In this document: positions 30,862 to 41,573 of the stretch, piece by piece | How the letters are laid out: every line of letters begins with the position of its first letter | How positions within the stretch are numbered: the first letter of the stretch is position 1 | Assembly: GCF_004359215.1 (NCBI RefSeq) | Contig: NC_090612.1 | Coordinates: 7,252,520-7,296,540 of the forward strand | Direction: 5' to 3' | DNA from: Bremia lactucae | Taxonomy: Eukaryota; Oomycota; Peronosporomycetes; Peronosporales; Peronosporaceae | Length of the DNA stretch: 44,021 bases | Notes under the pieces: generated by a model | The model's input: only the letters and a program-made list of their open reading frames with translations | Database searches by the model: none | Told to the model about the DNA's origin: nothing | Program-made: the position numbers and the translations under genes

Positions 30862-31075
30862 ATGACGACGGGCAAGATCATGTCCTGGATGTGGGCGGTC
30901 CACGGCGGCGCAACGCACCACATTTTCAACGACAAAGCAAAATTTGCCAATTTTATTGAGCGCGATGAAGGTGGCGTGTCAGTAGCCGACGGCAAAATGG
31001 CGGCTATCAAGGTGTTGGCACCGTCGTGGAAAAAGTCATGTTTTCCGATGGAAATGTGAGCCATATTGAAATCAA
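30862..31075 (+). pseudogene. Copia protease (copia 2), active site lost
   Basis: MSWMWAVHGGATHHIFNDKA corresponds to the copia WTVDSGATHHICND block. The catalytic Asp of DSGA is replaced (HGGA). GGVSVADGKMAAIK follows, then a frameshift. Confidence 0.7.
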
Positions 31076-31117
31076 GAACGCTTCATTTGTACCAAACATG
31101 GACGAAAACTACCCTCA

Positions 31118-31990
31118 GTGCTTCAAATTATCAAGCATGGCAAGTTTCAACTGGTGTTTGTAGTGCCGATGCGCAAGGACTCGTATCAAGTAGAGACAAC
31201 GGCGGACCTTGTTGATAGACTCTACTGGCTTTGTAAAAATTGCAAATGCGGCAACCAGGACAAAGAGAAAAGTGCACCTAAACATCGAATTCGCCAAGCA
31301 CTTGTTGTGGCTGCCAACAAGCGTAAATTGTTTGAAAGCCGCACCCTACCAACCTTGACAAGCGTTACTATGACACCTTCAAGCTCTTACATTTTGAGAT
31401 TTGGTCCCATGGAGCAAGAATCACTTGAGGGCAGCAGGTATTTGGTTTCCCTTTGTTGATGAAGCTAGCGGATCTTGCGTGCGAGCCAAATCGAACAATG
31501 AAGGCCCTTCAGAACTTACGTGATGAAGATTCAGACACAGTTTTCTAAGAAGGCCAAGTTTGTGCGGCACGATGGAGCTCGTGAGTTTGCGACAAGCTCC
31601 ATTAAGACTTTTAACGAAGATGAGGATATCGACCAGTAACAAAAAAAGTTCCGTTCATAGTAGAACGGCAGAGCGCGCTATTCTGTCAATTGTTACGATT
31701 AGACGCAGTGTGCTGCATTCGATAAGTGCCTCTTGGCTGGGTCAGCAATGGCAGCCATCTACGTCAGTAATAGACGGGCGTCACGGAAGATTGAGCGTAA
31801 GACTTCCTTTGAGATTGTACAGGAGTCGAAGCCGAGCGCAAAACACATGCGTGTATTTGGCTGCCAGATGTAAATTCTGACTTCAAAGTAATAGCGACTC
31901 AAGTGGGATACTAATGCTCGCGTCGGGATCTCCGAGGTTCTGAAGAAGCCTTCAAAGCATATTGAGTCTATGACATCGATGCAGATCAAG
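31118..31990 (+). pseudogene. Copia integrase (copia 2)
   Basis: KAKFVRHDGAREFATSSIKT (about 31545-31610) holds the second catalytic Asp region. NGRARYSVNCYD-like decay of NGTAERAIRTIV follows. IEHKTPFEIV-like and KPSAKHMRVFGCQ (about 31830-31870) mark the domain end. At least four frameshifts. Confidence 0.65.
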
Positions 31991-32379
31991 CTGTTACATG
32001 TTGCGATGTAAACTTCGATGAGTCGGCTTTCGAATTTCTGCCGATAAGCTTGGAAGAAGATGTCGATGAATTGGACTTGAGATATCTCGATATCGATGAC
32101 TATGCTGTTCCAGAAACGGATTACAAGCAGAGAAAAAAACGAATGGGTCGCTCAAGCGAAAGAAGACTTCAACGAGAAAATCACGCGCCGTTCGACACAA
32201 AATGAGCAAGTGCGCCAATTGACCCGCGCACGGAAGACGATGTAGAAAAGAGCGATAACCAAGATGAAAAAACTGCACCTCCTCTATTTTGTCGTGCAAG
32301 TGCTAATGTCGTTGAGGGTTAAATCGACTTATTAGAGCCGAAGATCTTCCAAGAAGCGGCAAACAGATAGCAGCAAGCT

Positions 32380-33245
32380 CACTGGTGCAAATGAATTCGT
32401 GTGCAACTCGAGTCTACGCGTCTTCGCGCTGTCAAGCTGCCAAATGGCCAACGTCTATCGGTACCGAAATGCGTGTTTGAGATCAAGCGCAGAGCGGATG
32501 GATCACTTGAGAAGTACAAGGCTCGCCTCGTGGCAAATGGTTTCAAGCAGAAGTGCGGCATTACTTACGCCGAAACATTCTCGCGGGATGCTATGTGCCT
32601 GACACTGCGAATGGTTATCGCAAATGACAAATATTTAAGTGTCATCTCAACCGGCTTGACGTGATAGCTCTTTTTGTATGGAATCATGAAGGAGCAAGTC
32701 TATTGCTAGGTTCCCGAAGGAGTACATTTGATGATGATTTTTAATTGTGTGGAATTAGTCAAGGATACTTCCGGACTCAAACAAGCGTCGCGCGTGCGGC
32801 ATAAAACGTTTTATACGATGATATGCTCTAAAGGCTTTCAAATATCAGCATTTGACCCGTGTCTATATTAAAAAAAATGAACAGACATTGCGTGCTTTTG
32901 TTGGTCTTCGTAGACGATGTGCTGGATGATTGGAAGCTTGCCTGAATCGGTCGCGTACCAAGAAGACCTCATGACACGCTTCGAGATGACGGACTGCATT
33001 CGTTCCCGGCATAGAGCTGATCGACTTCTTAGACGGCAGCTTGATGGTGTGCCAACGCCGCTATGTGGACAATAAAATTAAGTGCTTTGCATGGACGAAT
33101 GTAAAGCTGTAGTTAGTATGGTTAATATGAGTTCCCGGATGCTTCTAAATGATGCAGCAACCGAGCTGAATGCTCCGTTTCGCTAGCAGTCGATTACGCA
33201 CCTTACGCCTGCAACACGCCCAGACATTGCGTACATGTGCCAGGC
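32380..33245 (+). pseudogene. Copia reverse transcriptase (copia 2)
   Basis: RLRAVKLPNGQRLSVPKCVF, SLEKYKARLVANGFKQKCGI, TLRMVIAND and, further on, LLLVFVDDVL (about 32900-32930) are in order. The catalytic FVDD is intact. Frames are broken between these blocks. ALRPDIAYMCQASW-like sequence closes it at about 33245, after which gypsy sequence intrudes. Confidence 0.7.
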
Positions 33246-33269
33246 TTCTTGGAAAATCTCAAATAGAAA

Positions 33270-33763
33270 ACTGAGTTGCGGTCAAGTGCACCTTTCGCTA
33301 TCTTTAACGCACCAAGACCATCAGTTGCTTACGCCTCTCGCAGAAGCACATCCTTTCCGGTGTCCTGCGTAGAGTTCGCAACTGTGCGTGTACGCCAGTC
33401 TACCCAAGGTTGGTGTTTTGCCAACCATGGCATGCCTAGGATGAGGTCATACGGACTCTCCAAACCTAGCACTGTGAACTTCTTTTTACAAGAGAAGTCA
33501 CTAGGCGAGTTCTACCTGAACTCCCTCAAACTTAACGAGCGCGCCGTTCACTAAACAAACGGTCGCCTCTTCTCGTTTGTCATCCTGGCAAAGCGACTCA
33601 ACATCACCGGTCTCTTTCTTAGAGCTGCGAGTCTTACAAAATTTTGTGATGCACCCGAATCCACTAGGAGGGTCACCACCTGGTTATAGCCTCGTACTTG
33701 AGCGCTATAGACCAGCAGGGTTGAGGTCCGAAATTTCGAGACCTCAGGGACTATGCTACCCAT
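33270..33763 (-). pseudogene. Gypsy aspartic protease fragment inside copia 2
   Basis: The minus-strand frame 33763-33551 is open and contains VVTLLVDSGASQNFVRLAAL, an intact retropepsin active site. The remainder (to 33270) is colinear with 12740-13160. It is a fragment of the family with protease and linker at 12160-13220. Confidence 0.75.
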
Positions 33764-34144
33764 TTGTTCGACAACTCTGAACTTAAGGTTAGCTTCAGAG
33801 TCCGCGTCAGTAGGGCATCCCGCCCCTACTGCGCTCCTGCGTTTCCCGACCCCTCAGTGGTCGATGCAGAACTCATGCGTCTAGCACGCTGGTTCTTGCC
33901 ATCGCCTTTTAGGAAGGAAGTCCTCTTGCTGGGCATCTTTGCCCCAGCAGGGATTTGGAAAATGTCGTGGGATCTATTTCTTGCCGAATTAAAGGAAGGG
34001 AAGATCCACGAAATAGTCACGCCAGTTCCAGAAGAAAACTTGATGGAGTGTTGCTCGTCGTCCACAATGGACGAGAGCGTCCTAGAAATGGACATGGAAT
34101 CTGTCGCAAGCCAAGCGACGATATTGGTTTTGTGGATACTCTGA
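33764..34144 (+). pseudogene. Gypsy protease-RT linker fragment, inverted relative to its protease
   Basis: The plus-strand frame contains MSWDLFLAELKEGKIHEIVT and ECCSSSTMDESVLEM, the same block found on the minus strand at 12467-12160. In the intact order it would follow the protease on one strand. Here it is head-to-head with it, so an inversion breakpoint lies at about 33764-33950. Confidence 0.7.
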
Positions 34145-34188
34145 CGCCGACTGGGTTGAACCTCGCTGATCGCGAGTCAATTTGAGGC

Positions 34189-34386
34189 TACATGTCACTG
34201 AGTGCGCCTATAAGCAGGGGTAGCAAGAAGCAGTCAAGCGTGCCACTTTTGACGAGAGAGGCGGAATACATTGCGCTCAGTTTGGCATTCCAAGAGGGTA
34301 AGTCAAGCGATCACCTGCTTTGTGAAATTTTAGCAGCTGCCGATTACGCCGTACCCGAGCTCCAGACACAAAAACCAATCAGTTAA
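34189..34386 (+). pseudogene. Copia RNase H fragment (copia 2)
   Basis: MSLSAPISRGSKKQSSVPLL followed by REAEYIALSLAFQEGK and LLCEILAAADY is the copia RNase H block (GAPISWGSKKQ, SEAEYIA). It ends at a TAA at about 34384. Confidence 0.75.
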
Positions 34387-34389
34387 GCA

Positions 34390-34535
34390 GTCATGTTGGA
34401 TTCTAAAATTAAAGATGCGGCGAAGACGGAGGAAGAAGAAGAACCGAAGGGGGAAGAAGCACCAAGCAAAAAGTCTGCGCGAAGTAGCGAAGATGATGTT
34501 TTAGGTAAACATATAATGAAGTTTAGTTCGTGAAT
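34390..34535 (+). other. Short acidic/basic low-complexity frame
   Basis: A frame starting MLDSKIKDAAKTEEEEEPKG continues APSKKSARSSEDDVL and stops near 34531. It is about 45 codons long. It may be leader sequence of the neighbouring copia LTR or a remnant of a host exon. It is not recognised. Confidence 0.25.
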
Positions 34536-34540
34536 TATAT

Positions 34541-34890
34541 TACTACGTTTAAGCCAATCATTACCTAGGAAGCTTCTTTAACCTTCTAAAATCTTCCAAT
34601 GACGTCATACCCGGCGTCGGATAAGTATACCGGTAGACCCATTTAGATTTCTCCTGTATTGGCTTGCGGTACGCTCCCTGAGTTGCCACCAATGCAAAAC
34701 TTAGCGGCTCGAGGTGCTTATTGGCAACAAAAGACACATATTGGAGAGAAAATAAATTTGAAAGTGAATAAGTTTAGGACCTTAGCTCACATGTGCTACT
34801 TTTAAGCTTATGATTGTAGAACCTTCGTGAAAGAACACCGTCGGACAATCGCTGTCGGAAAAGCGTCGTCGGAAATAATAATTGGCAGTT
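34541..34890 (-). repeat. Copia 3 3' LTR region
   Basis: The minus strand shows CGACGACGCTTTTCCGACAG and TTGTCCGACGGTG after the end of pol (ADIMTKGLPKPRHK-type frame, 35042-34782), resembling 29816-29860. The end is not fixed. Confidence 0.45.
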
Positions 34891-37800
34891 AAAAAAATAA
34901 TCGGTTTGGGTTGTGTACTGTGCCCGATGTCCATAATTCCGTATACGCTCCCTCGCTGCGCATTCGCTCGAAGACCGAGAGCCGTTGCCATGTCCTTGTG
35001 TCGTGGTTTCGGTAATCCCTTCGTCATTATGTTTGCCAACATGTTTGACGTCTCACATTACTCAATGTGAGTTACGGATGTAATGATACCCAACATTCTT
35101 CACGGCCATGATTGACTGGATTTTTGGTCATCTTAATGCAGGATTGATTGTCTTCAAGAATCTTAAACTCCGGCCCTGACTCGCTTGCCACATCCAGAAA
35201 TCTCACAAAGTATGTGATTAAACCACTTGCCTTCTTTGACCGCTAAGCTTAATGCAATGTTTTCTGCTGCACTGATTGACAATGACACGCTTGACTGTTC
35301 TTGCTCCCCCAGCTTACAGGAGCTTTCATTAGCAAGAAGGCATATAGAAAATGGCTAGCGGTTAGAATGATCGCCCGCCCAATCTGCATTTGTGTAGCTA
35401 CGAAAGTCGGCGAAGTATGCACTTGACTGCAGCCAGGGCTCGACTTGCAAATTTCCCATGAATCTCGACACATAGCCAATAGCAAACGCAGAAGATGCGT
35501 TCGTGTTAGTCGGGCCATCGCTTGACAGAGGTCTTGAGCTTATGTCTGTTGGACTTATCACTGCCTTGCAATCATCCATGTCAAAATGCTTGATAATGTC
35601 ATGGACGTATCGCCGTTGGCAAATTGTCACGCTGCCATCGACATTGTCCACAAGCTCGATGCCCAACACAAACGTACACTTGCCTTTGTCGTTTTTTTCG
35701 AAGCGTCTTTTCGTCGGTATTTGAACACGCAATCAGCTCCGTCGAACATCCAGCGCTACATCATCGACGAATACCAGTAGTGGCACGCGATGCCTTTCGA
35801 CAATATGATGTAGAGGTATGGGTCGAAGACCGAAATTTGAAAACCAATCGAGCATACAAACTCGTCAAAGGAAAAATAACCATTTCACACAGGTGAAGAT
35901 TGTTTTAGGCCATAGATTGCCATGACAAGCTCAAAAAAATAGGTCTTTGTCAAGCTCAACCCCTTGTGGTGTACGACTTCTTTTATGACTCCATAAAGAA
36001 GGCTGTCACCCTTCATTATGGAGTTATGGAAGAAGTCGTGCACCAGAACATATAACAGGTCGAGTGACCAGCTGAAGTTTTCGCCTGTAGTGAAATATGT
36101 GACTCTACGCATAGTGCTTGGTCAGTGCAATCACCATGCGTAACGTCACATAGATCACTACAGGCGAAAACTTTTCCGCACAGCCGATTTCATATTTTTG
36201 CTTGAAACCCTCTGCTACGAGACGGGACTTGTACTTTTCGATAGAGCCGTCGGCTTTACGCTTAATCTTAGAAACCCACTTCATTCAAATAACGTGTTGT
36301 GCTGCCAGCAATATTGTGAACCAGCTCAGCTCAAGCCAATAAAGCTGATCTGGTCCGCTATAACATTTTGAAACGTGGTTGGCTCAGACAAATCTTTAGC
36401 TTCGACCACATTAGCACTTGCACGCCAGAACACAGGTGAGTAGAGCCACTGTTTTCATCTTCGGAAGAACTAAATTTTTGACCTACATTCGGCCCCTTTT
36501 GCGCGCTTTATCGCCCGCTTGGCTTAACGTGATAAAATTTCTTTAGAAGCACTCGCTCTTCTTATTCAGCTCCACCATGCTCAGGACTTTAAATTTTGAG
36601 CGATCGATTCGATTTGATTCACTTGCCCAAAGTTTGTGCTTCCTCTCTGCTTGAAATACGTTGTATATGTTGAGTCATCATCGCTTATCGAGCATATCAA
36701 AGTCGTCGTAGCTTCTTCAATATCGTCAAAAATGTTAACTGCTAATCACCAAGACTTGACGTGTCAAACGTGACTTGTCGACTGAGCACCACTTTCGGAG
36801 CTTAAATCGTATACCCAATATGTCTTAGAGACTTCTCCATAGCCCACGAGCACAACAACTCGAGAATTTGGGTCCCACTTGAGTCACTTTTTCTTCGGAG
36901 TCAAATTGTAGGCCCGATAGCTCAAGACGCGCATATGCTTGACGCTTGGCTTGAACATGTGCACGATCTTAAACGGAGATTATTCTTGATTTTTGTGATG
37001 GGAGTCGGTTCCTTAACGTAAAAAATGCTCGTAGTAATTTCGCCTCAGAAACACTTGTCCAATCAAGGGTGGTGCAACATGCTCCACCAATCATAACAAT
37101 CGTCCGTATGGCGAGCTCAGATGTCCCATTGGTTTGTTGGGCGTACGGAACTGTGACCTGCTGCTCGATACTCTCGTCATCGGAGAAGAACTTGAGTGAA
37201 GTAGTCGCAAATTTTCGGCCCCGTCATAACCCTTTTCTCAAACTGCGTTTGGACCTTCAGTATGTACGTCTTGATAAGGTCCTCGCTTTCCGACTTGGCA
37301 CGCAAGCAAATCCTTTCATGCATTCGCTGGCATCGTCGACAAAAATTAGCACGTACTTGCTGCCCCCAAGAAATTCTAGCTGCATGGGGCTACATATATC
37401 AAAGTGCAGCAGCTCAAATGAGGCGGATTGACGCTTATCGTGGTTGCTAGGAAACGGGTTTTGGACCATATGTCCTTCTTGACATCCACGACACATGCTT
37501 GGAAAGCTTGGTATCGATGGTGTAGTGACACCTTAATCATCCCACTAGCAATCTTTTTTGCAGCACGACATTTGGCGCATAGCTCATTCGCGAATGCAGT
37601 CAATTGCCGTCTGAAGACGCCAAACTAGCTGATCGCTCTGGGGTCCAAAGTCGGTAAAGTCCGTCGACGAGGTCAGCCGTCGCTACCACTTGCGTTGATA
37701 TTTTTCGTGCTATGTTCATGCGAGCTCCGTCAAACATCACTGGTCGTTGGAAGCGACCACTATTGTTAACAGTTGCGACAAAGAGTCAGTCCTTGCTCAA

Positions 37801-38657
37801 TTTCGATACATATAGCGCGATTTAAGTTCGATCTCGCGCACGTCACCGTTGGGAATATGTCACACACCATTAAAGCATACCCATCTTAGTGAAGTCTTCA
37901 TTGACACATCGATGTCGCCCACTCCCACTGCTTGGACCACCGTAGTCAGCGAGATGTACGTCTACCGGAGAGATAGCCTTGTAATTCTTCATGTACTCTT
38001 TCGAGTACGTCACGTGTTGCGTTGCTCTCAAGTCAACCAACCACAAACAGTTCGACTTGGTAGCACTTGTATCACCACCAACTGAGAACAGGAAATCGCC
38101 AGAGTCATCTTCAACTTGCGGGAAATTCGCCGTTTGCGGCCTCTGTCGCTTCGCATTCTCGCGGAGTTGGACTGGACACTTAGCAATATAATGCCCATGC
38201 TCACCACAATATGACGCGCGCTACTAGTTGTCACAGGCGCTTCTCGTACTCGCTTGCGCTTTCCTTGGTCGCTCGACATGAACGCTTGACCTTAACCATG
38301 CGCGGATCGATCGACGCTGCCACCTTGTTCCTTCCGCTTCCATATCCTCGTGCAACAGTCGAGACGTCACCAGCTCCCATGACAACGAGTCTGCTCTTGA
38401 CTCCAGTGCCGTGATCTAGAACGCAAACGAATACCGAGGCTTCCCAAAAGCGTGATGACCAAGTCGTCTTCACTGACCGGGGCTCCCACTGCATGCAGCT
38501 GCTCCGCCAGGGTCTTTAGCTTGTTAATTTGCTGCATAACATCATCAGTTTCCCTGATCTTGGCTGTAGAGAAGCATCGACGAAGAAAGAGCTTATTCAT
38601 TAAAATCTTCCTTCTCGAAGTGTCCTTCCATCCGCGGCCATGCATCCTGCGCTCCAC
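34541..38657 (-). mobile_element. Ty1/copia element 3 (minus strand, degenerate)
   Basis: Read leftward: gag (38657-38367, LHAVGAPVSEDDLVITLLGS), knuckle region (about 38200), protease (about 38030), GAG-pre-integrase (37603-37257, CRGCQEGHMVQNPFPSNHDK, FELLHFDICSPM), decayed integrase and linker (37250-36200), RT (36200-35900, FELVMAIYGLKQSSPV; 35732-35500, GKCTFVLGIELVDNVDGSVT), RNase H (35400-35250, APVSWGSKNSQ) and pol end (35042, LANIMTKGLPKPRHK), then the LTR. The 5' end is lost at the assembly gap. Confidence 0.75.
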
Positions 38658-38678
38658 TTGCCGAGCGGACAGACGGCA

Positions 38679-38778
38679 NNNNNNNNNNNNNNNNNNNNNN
38701 NNNNNNNNNNNNNNNNNNNNNNNNNNNNNNNNNNNNNNNNNNNNNNNNNNNNNNNNNNNNNNNNNNNNNNNNNNNNNN
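38679..38778. other. Assembly gap (100 N)
   Basis: Exactly 100 N bases, a conventional unknown-size scaffold gap. Copia 3 lies on the left and gypsy B2 on the right, so the true junction is unknown. Confidence 0.98.
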
Positions 38779-38925
38779 GATGCGTTATCGCGCAGGCCGG
38801 ATTATGAGCTTTCTCATTTAACGACTATCTCGTCGCCTATTCCTTAAATCCGTTCGGCTTACGCCAAGGATGAACAGTGTGTAGCTCTGCTACGAGCTTT
38901 AAAGAACTCGAATTCAGGTATCAAA

Positions 38926-39971
38926 TTGCCGGCACGTTTGCGTGCAAGGTTACATCGATTTTCTATCGATAACAACCTGTTGCTTTATTGCACAGATATC
39001 GCGGACCCTCCGCGTGTCGTTATTCCACATGATGAGGATTTGAAGTACCGAATTCTCTATGAGGCACACGATACTGTCCTTGGTGGTCATCTCGGTAGAG
39101 AAACGACCTACGGCTCTATAAGCCAGAGTTATTGGCGGCCCAAACTTTATACATGGGTCAGCACATATGTTCGCACATGCGAAACGTGCCAACGGGTTAA
39201 ACCCTCGGCATATGCTGCTGCGCCACTGGCGAGTCTTCCCGTCCCCATAGGTTGCTGGGAGTCCATTAGTATGGATATGTTTTTGGGCTACCGAAAGATC
39301 CAGCCGGTGACTCCGGTATAGTGGTCTTTGTTGAACGTTTAAGCAAAAGGGCTCACTTAGCGGCCGTGCCGGATTCCATTGATGGAGAGGGTGCAGCTAA
39401 GCTGTTTCGCGATCGCGTGTTCCCACAACATGGTTTGCCAGTGGCCATTGTATCTGATCGGGACTCCCGTTTCACGGGTAAATTCTGGAAATCAATTTTC
39501 CGAGTGCTTGGCACCAGATTAAATATGTCCACTGCGGACCATCCGCAGACCAATGGTCAAACTGAACGTATCAATTGCGTCGTTGAAGACGTTTTACGCA
39601 GCGTGTGTGCTCAGACACCAACGCGCTGGAGCTTAATGCTCCCAGTCGTGGAGTTTGCATTAAATAACGCTGTTCCTGCCTCTACAGGCTATACTCCGCT
39701 CTATGTAAACGGTCTTACCCACCCACGCGTTCCATTAACGATACCATTGCGTGGTTCAGGGCTTGGTGGGGGAGAATTGGCCGATAGTCTTGCTGATATC
39801 AGCCCTGTTACCGTTCGGAAACAATTAAGCGAGTTTCTCGCGACGCGATTAAGTGTCTTAAGACAAGTAAGGGATACGATGGCTGATAGCCAAGACAAAC
39901 AAAAAGAACAAGCAGATGCCAAAGGCAGAAGCTGTATTTATTCTTATATGGTCGGAACCGAGTTTTACTAA
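38926..39971 (+). pseudogene. Integrase of B2, one main frameshift
   Basis: The HHCC finger is complete: HDTVLGGHLGRETTYG and TYVRTCETCQRVKP. The catalytic triad is present as Asp in SMDMFLG (about 39273), Asp in VSDRDSRF and Glu in GQTERIN. A frameshift at about 39285-39321 separates the finger and first Asp from the rest. The tail MADSQDKQKEQADAKGRSC ends in a stop at about 39969. Compared with B1, very few substitutions have accumulated. Confidence 0.85.
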
Positions 39972-39993
39972 ACGCTAAAACCTACCTACCAAA

Positions 39994-40614
39994 TTGGTTT
40001 CCGCGGTCTTCAAGACCAAATTGCGCCCGCGCTTTATTGGGCCATTTACGGTCGTGGCCAAGAAGGGCCTAGCTTATACGCTTAACCTTCCCAGCAAGCT
40101 GCGTACACACCCAGTGTTTTACGTTGGCCTGCTTAAGCCATATCGGGACCCTTCCCACGTGGTCTTGAAGGCGCTTGCGCCGAGGCAGGCGGTCGTGCCG
40201 CAGATTGTTGCATCCTCACCAGGTTATTCAACTGGCCCTCTAAACGAGGCTGCTGACGCTCCAGCGTCGAAAGACGGTCCCGAACCGCCTCAAAAGAGCT
40301 CTCAACCCGAGCAAGGACCTCACGAAGAAGTTGCACCTCGTGTCGTAGAGCATCAAATGCTTTCGCCGAAATTTCGGCCCCTTCCCGCGCTGCTTGATGC
40401 GCTGGGGAACCTTCAGTTTCATGCGGACAAACTTTTAAAGCGACGTCGTCGTGAGGGTCAGTACCAGTATCTGCTGAAGTGGCTAGGGTACCCCTCTTCT
40501 GAAAACTCTTGGGAGTTCGAGATACCTCTTCAGCAAGATTGCCCGTACGCCGTTGACGTTTTTGAGCACCAAGCTCAGGGTCAACTCGCGTCAAACGACG
40601 CTTCCCACCACTAA
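39994..40614 (+). pseudogene. Post-integrase tail with chromodomain, B2
   Basis: This 206-codon frame opens AVFKTKLRPRFIGPFTVVAK and has HPVFYVGLLKPYRDPSH (SH3-like), a Pro/Ala/Gln-rich linker and a C-terminal chromodomain: QYQYLLKWLGYPSSENSWEF at about residues 156-175. The conserved W...W(E) aromatics are kept. In chromoviruses this domain directs integration to modified histones (family knowledge). It is separated from the integrase by a frameshift/stop at about 39970-39990. The opposite strand is open across most of it. Confidence 0.8.
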
Positions 40615-41462
40615 ACGTGGGATTTGGTGGACCTAAAGCCTCAGTGCGTCTTCGATCCTGGTTGTACGGTTAACCGAAGCACTGAAATATCGGCTAGGCC
40701 TTTCTTCGTTTTGTGGCATAAATGCCGAACGTAACTGGCCTTTGGCCTTAAGCTTAGCGAAGTCGAAGCAAAGCTTCCGTTCCAAACGAACATTATCTCT
40801 ATCTGCAGACTCTCATATTCCAGAATATTACGAAGTCTGCGTGCCCGGTGAACCCAGTTCTCAAATAAGACTTCGTTTTCACTCCTTGTTTCGTTTGGAA
40901 ACAAAACGATCGGAATTTGCCTCATGGAGGTCACCGAAGCCCCACGGGCTTGCTCACGTAAACGCGTCAGATACTGGCTTCGCGTCATTACCTTTGGCGT
41001 AAGGTATTGCTCATGAAGAGCGTCGCGGGCAGCAATCTCCTCCGGCGTCCTCGCCGGGTCACCAGAGATGCAGATGGCCAAGCTATGACCCGCTATCTCT
41101 TTGAGACGCTCGTCTGCACTAAGCAGAGTGAACCTATATTCACTATGAGCTTTAGCTTTCGCTATCTCGGCAGCTCTACGACGAGCTCTTTCCTCTAGGA
41201 TGATTATCTGCTCTTGCTCTTCATCGAGCGGATTCGTAATGATGTTGGACTCAGGGTCCCGTGTCCTGCTCAATGCAGTTAAGACATCAGCGGCACCACG
41301 TTCTGGGAACGGATTCGGGGGCCGGCGACGCTCATTCGGAGGAGAAGGCGTGAGCGAACGCCGCTTTGTTTCCTCCTCTGATTGAGAGTGACTTTCAAAG
41401 TCCACCATTCCCTAATCGTCGAGGAAGGTGCTCAAAGTCTGTGCCTCACGCTTGATTGTCAT
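40133..41462 (-). pseudogene. Antisense ORF of gypsy family B, copy B2 (nearly intact)
   Basis: It reads leftward from near the 3' LTR. The likely start is MTIKREAQTLSTFLDD at 41462. A TAG at 41412-41414 follows, then MVDFESHSQSEEE from 41408. It is open to 40641 with NPFPERGAADVLTALSRT, EERARRRAAEIAKAKAHSEY and LRPKASYVRHLCHKTKKG. A single-base shift at about 40670 leads into RRTEALGPPNPTFSGGKRRL and DPELGAQKRQRRTGNLAEEV. The last block, FDALRHEVQLLREVLARVES then RDRLSTLERQQ, has leucines at heptad-like spacing. The protein would be about 440 aa. The C-terminal third overlaps the chromodomain tail on the plus strand. No known domain; not gag. Confidence 0.6.
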
Positions 41463-41561
41463 TAGACAAAGGATTGAAAAACACAACCGAACGGTTAGCT
41501 GTTTAGTCTCCAGCCTCAAAAATGAAATGAAGCGAATGTTGTCACTCGGTGTCAACAAACT

Positions 41562-41573
41562 GATGGGGGAGGG
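41562..41573 (+). other. Polypurine tract before 3' LTR (B2)
   Basis: GATGGGGGAGGG directly abuts TGTAATGG at 41574. Confidence 0.65.

Larger units (their letters stand above)
29809..34386 (+). mobile_element. Ty1/copia element 2 (plus strand, interrupted)
   Basis: The order is LTR, gag (29972-30800), protease (30860-31070), integrase (31118-31930), RT (32380-33240), an intrusion of gypsy sequence (33270-34140), then RNase H (34190-34386). This is the canonical copia order, gag-PR-IN-RT-RH. The 3' LTR is not evident; the opposite-facing copia 3 begins soon after. Confidence 0.75.

Noticed and set aside
40133..41462. The antisense ORF being the gag gene of family B
   Set aside because: A sense-strand gag core (SKLGGRAMKWA) follows the 5' LTR in B1 at 5262-5431, polypurine tracts fix the plus orientation, and the antisense protein has no zinc knuckle or capsid motif.
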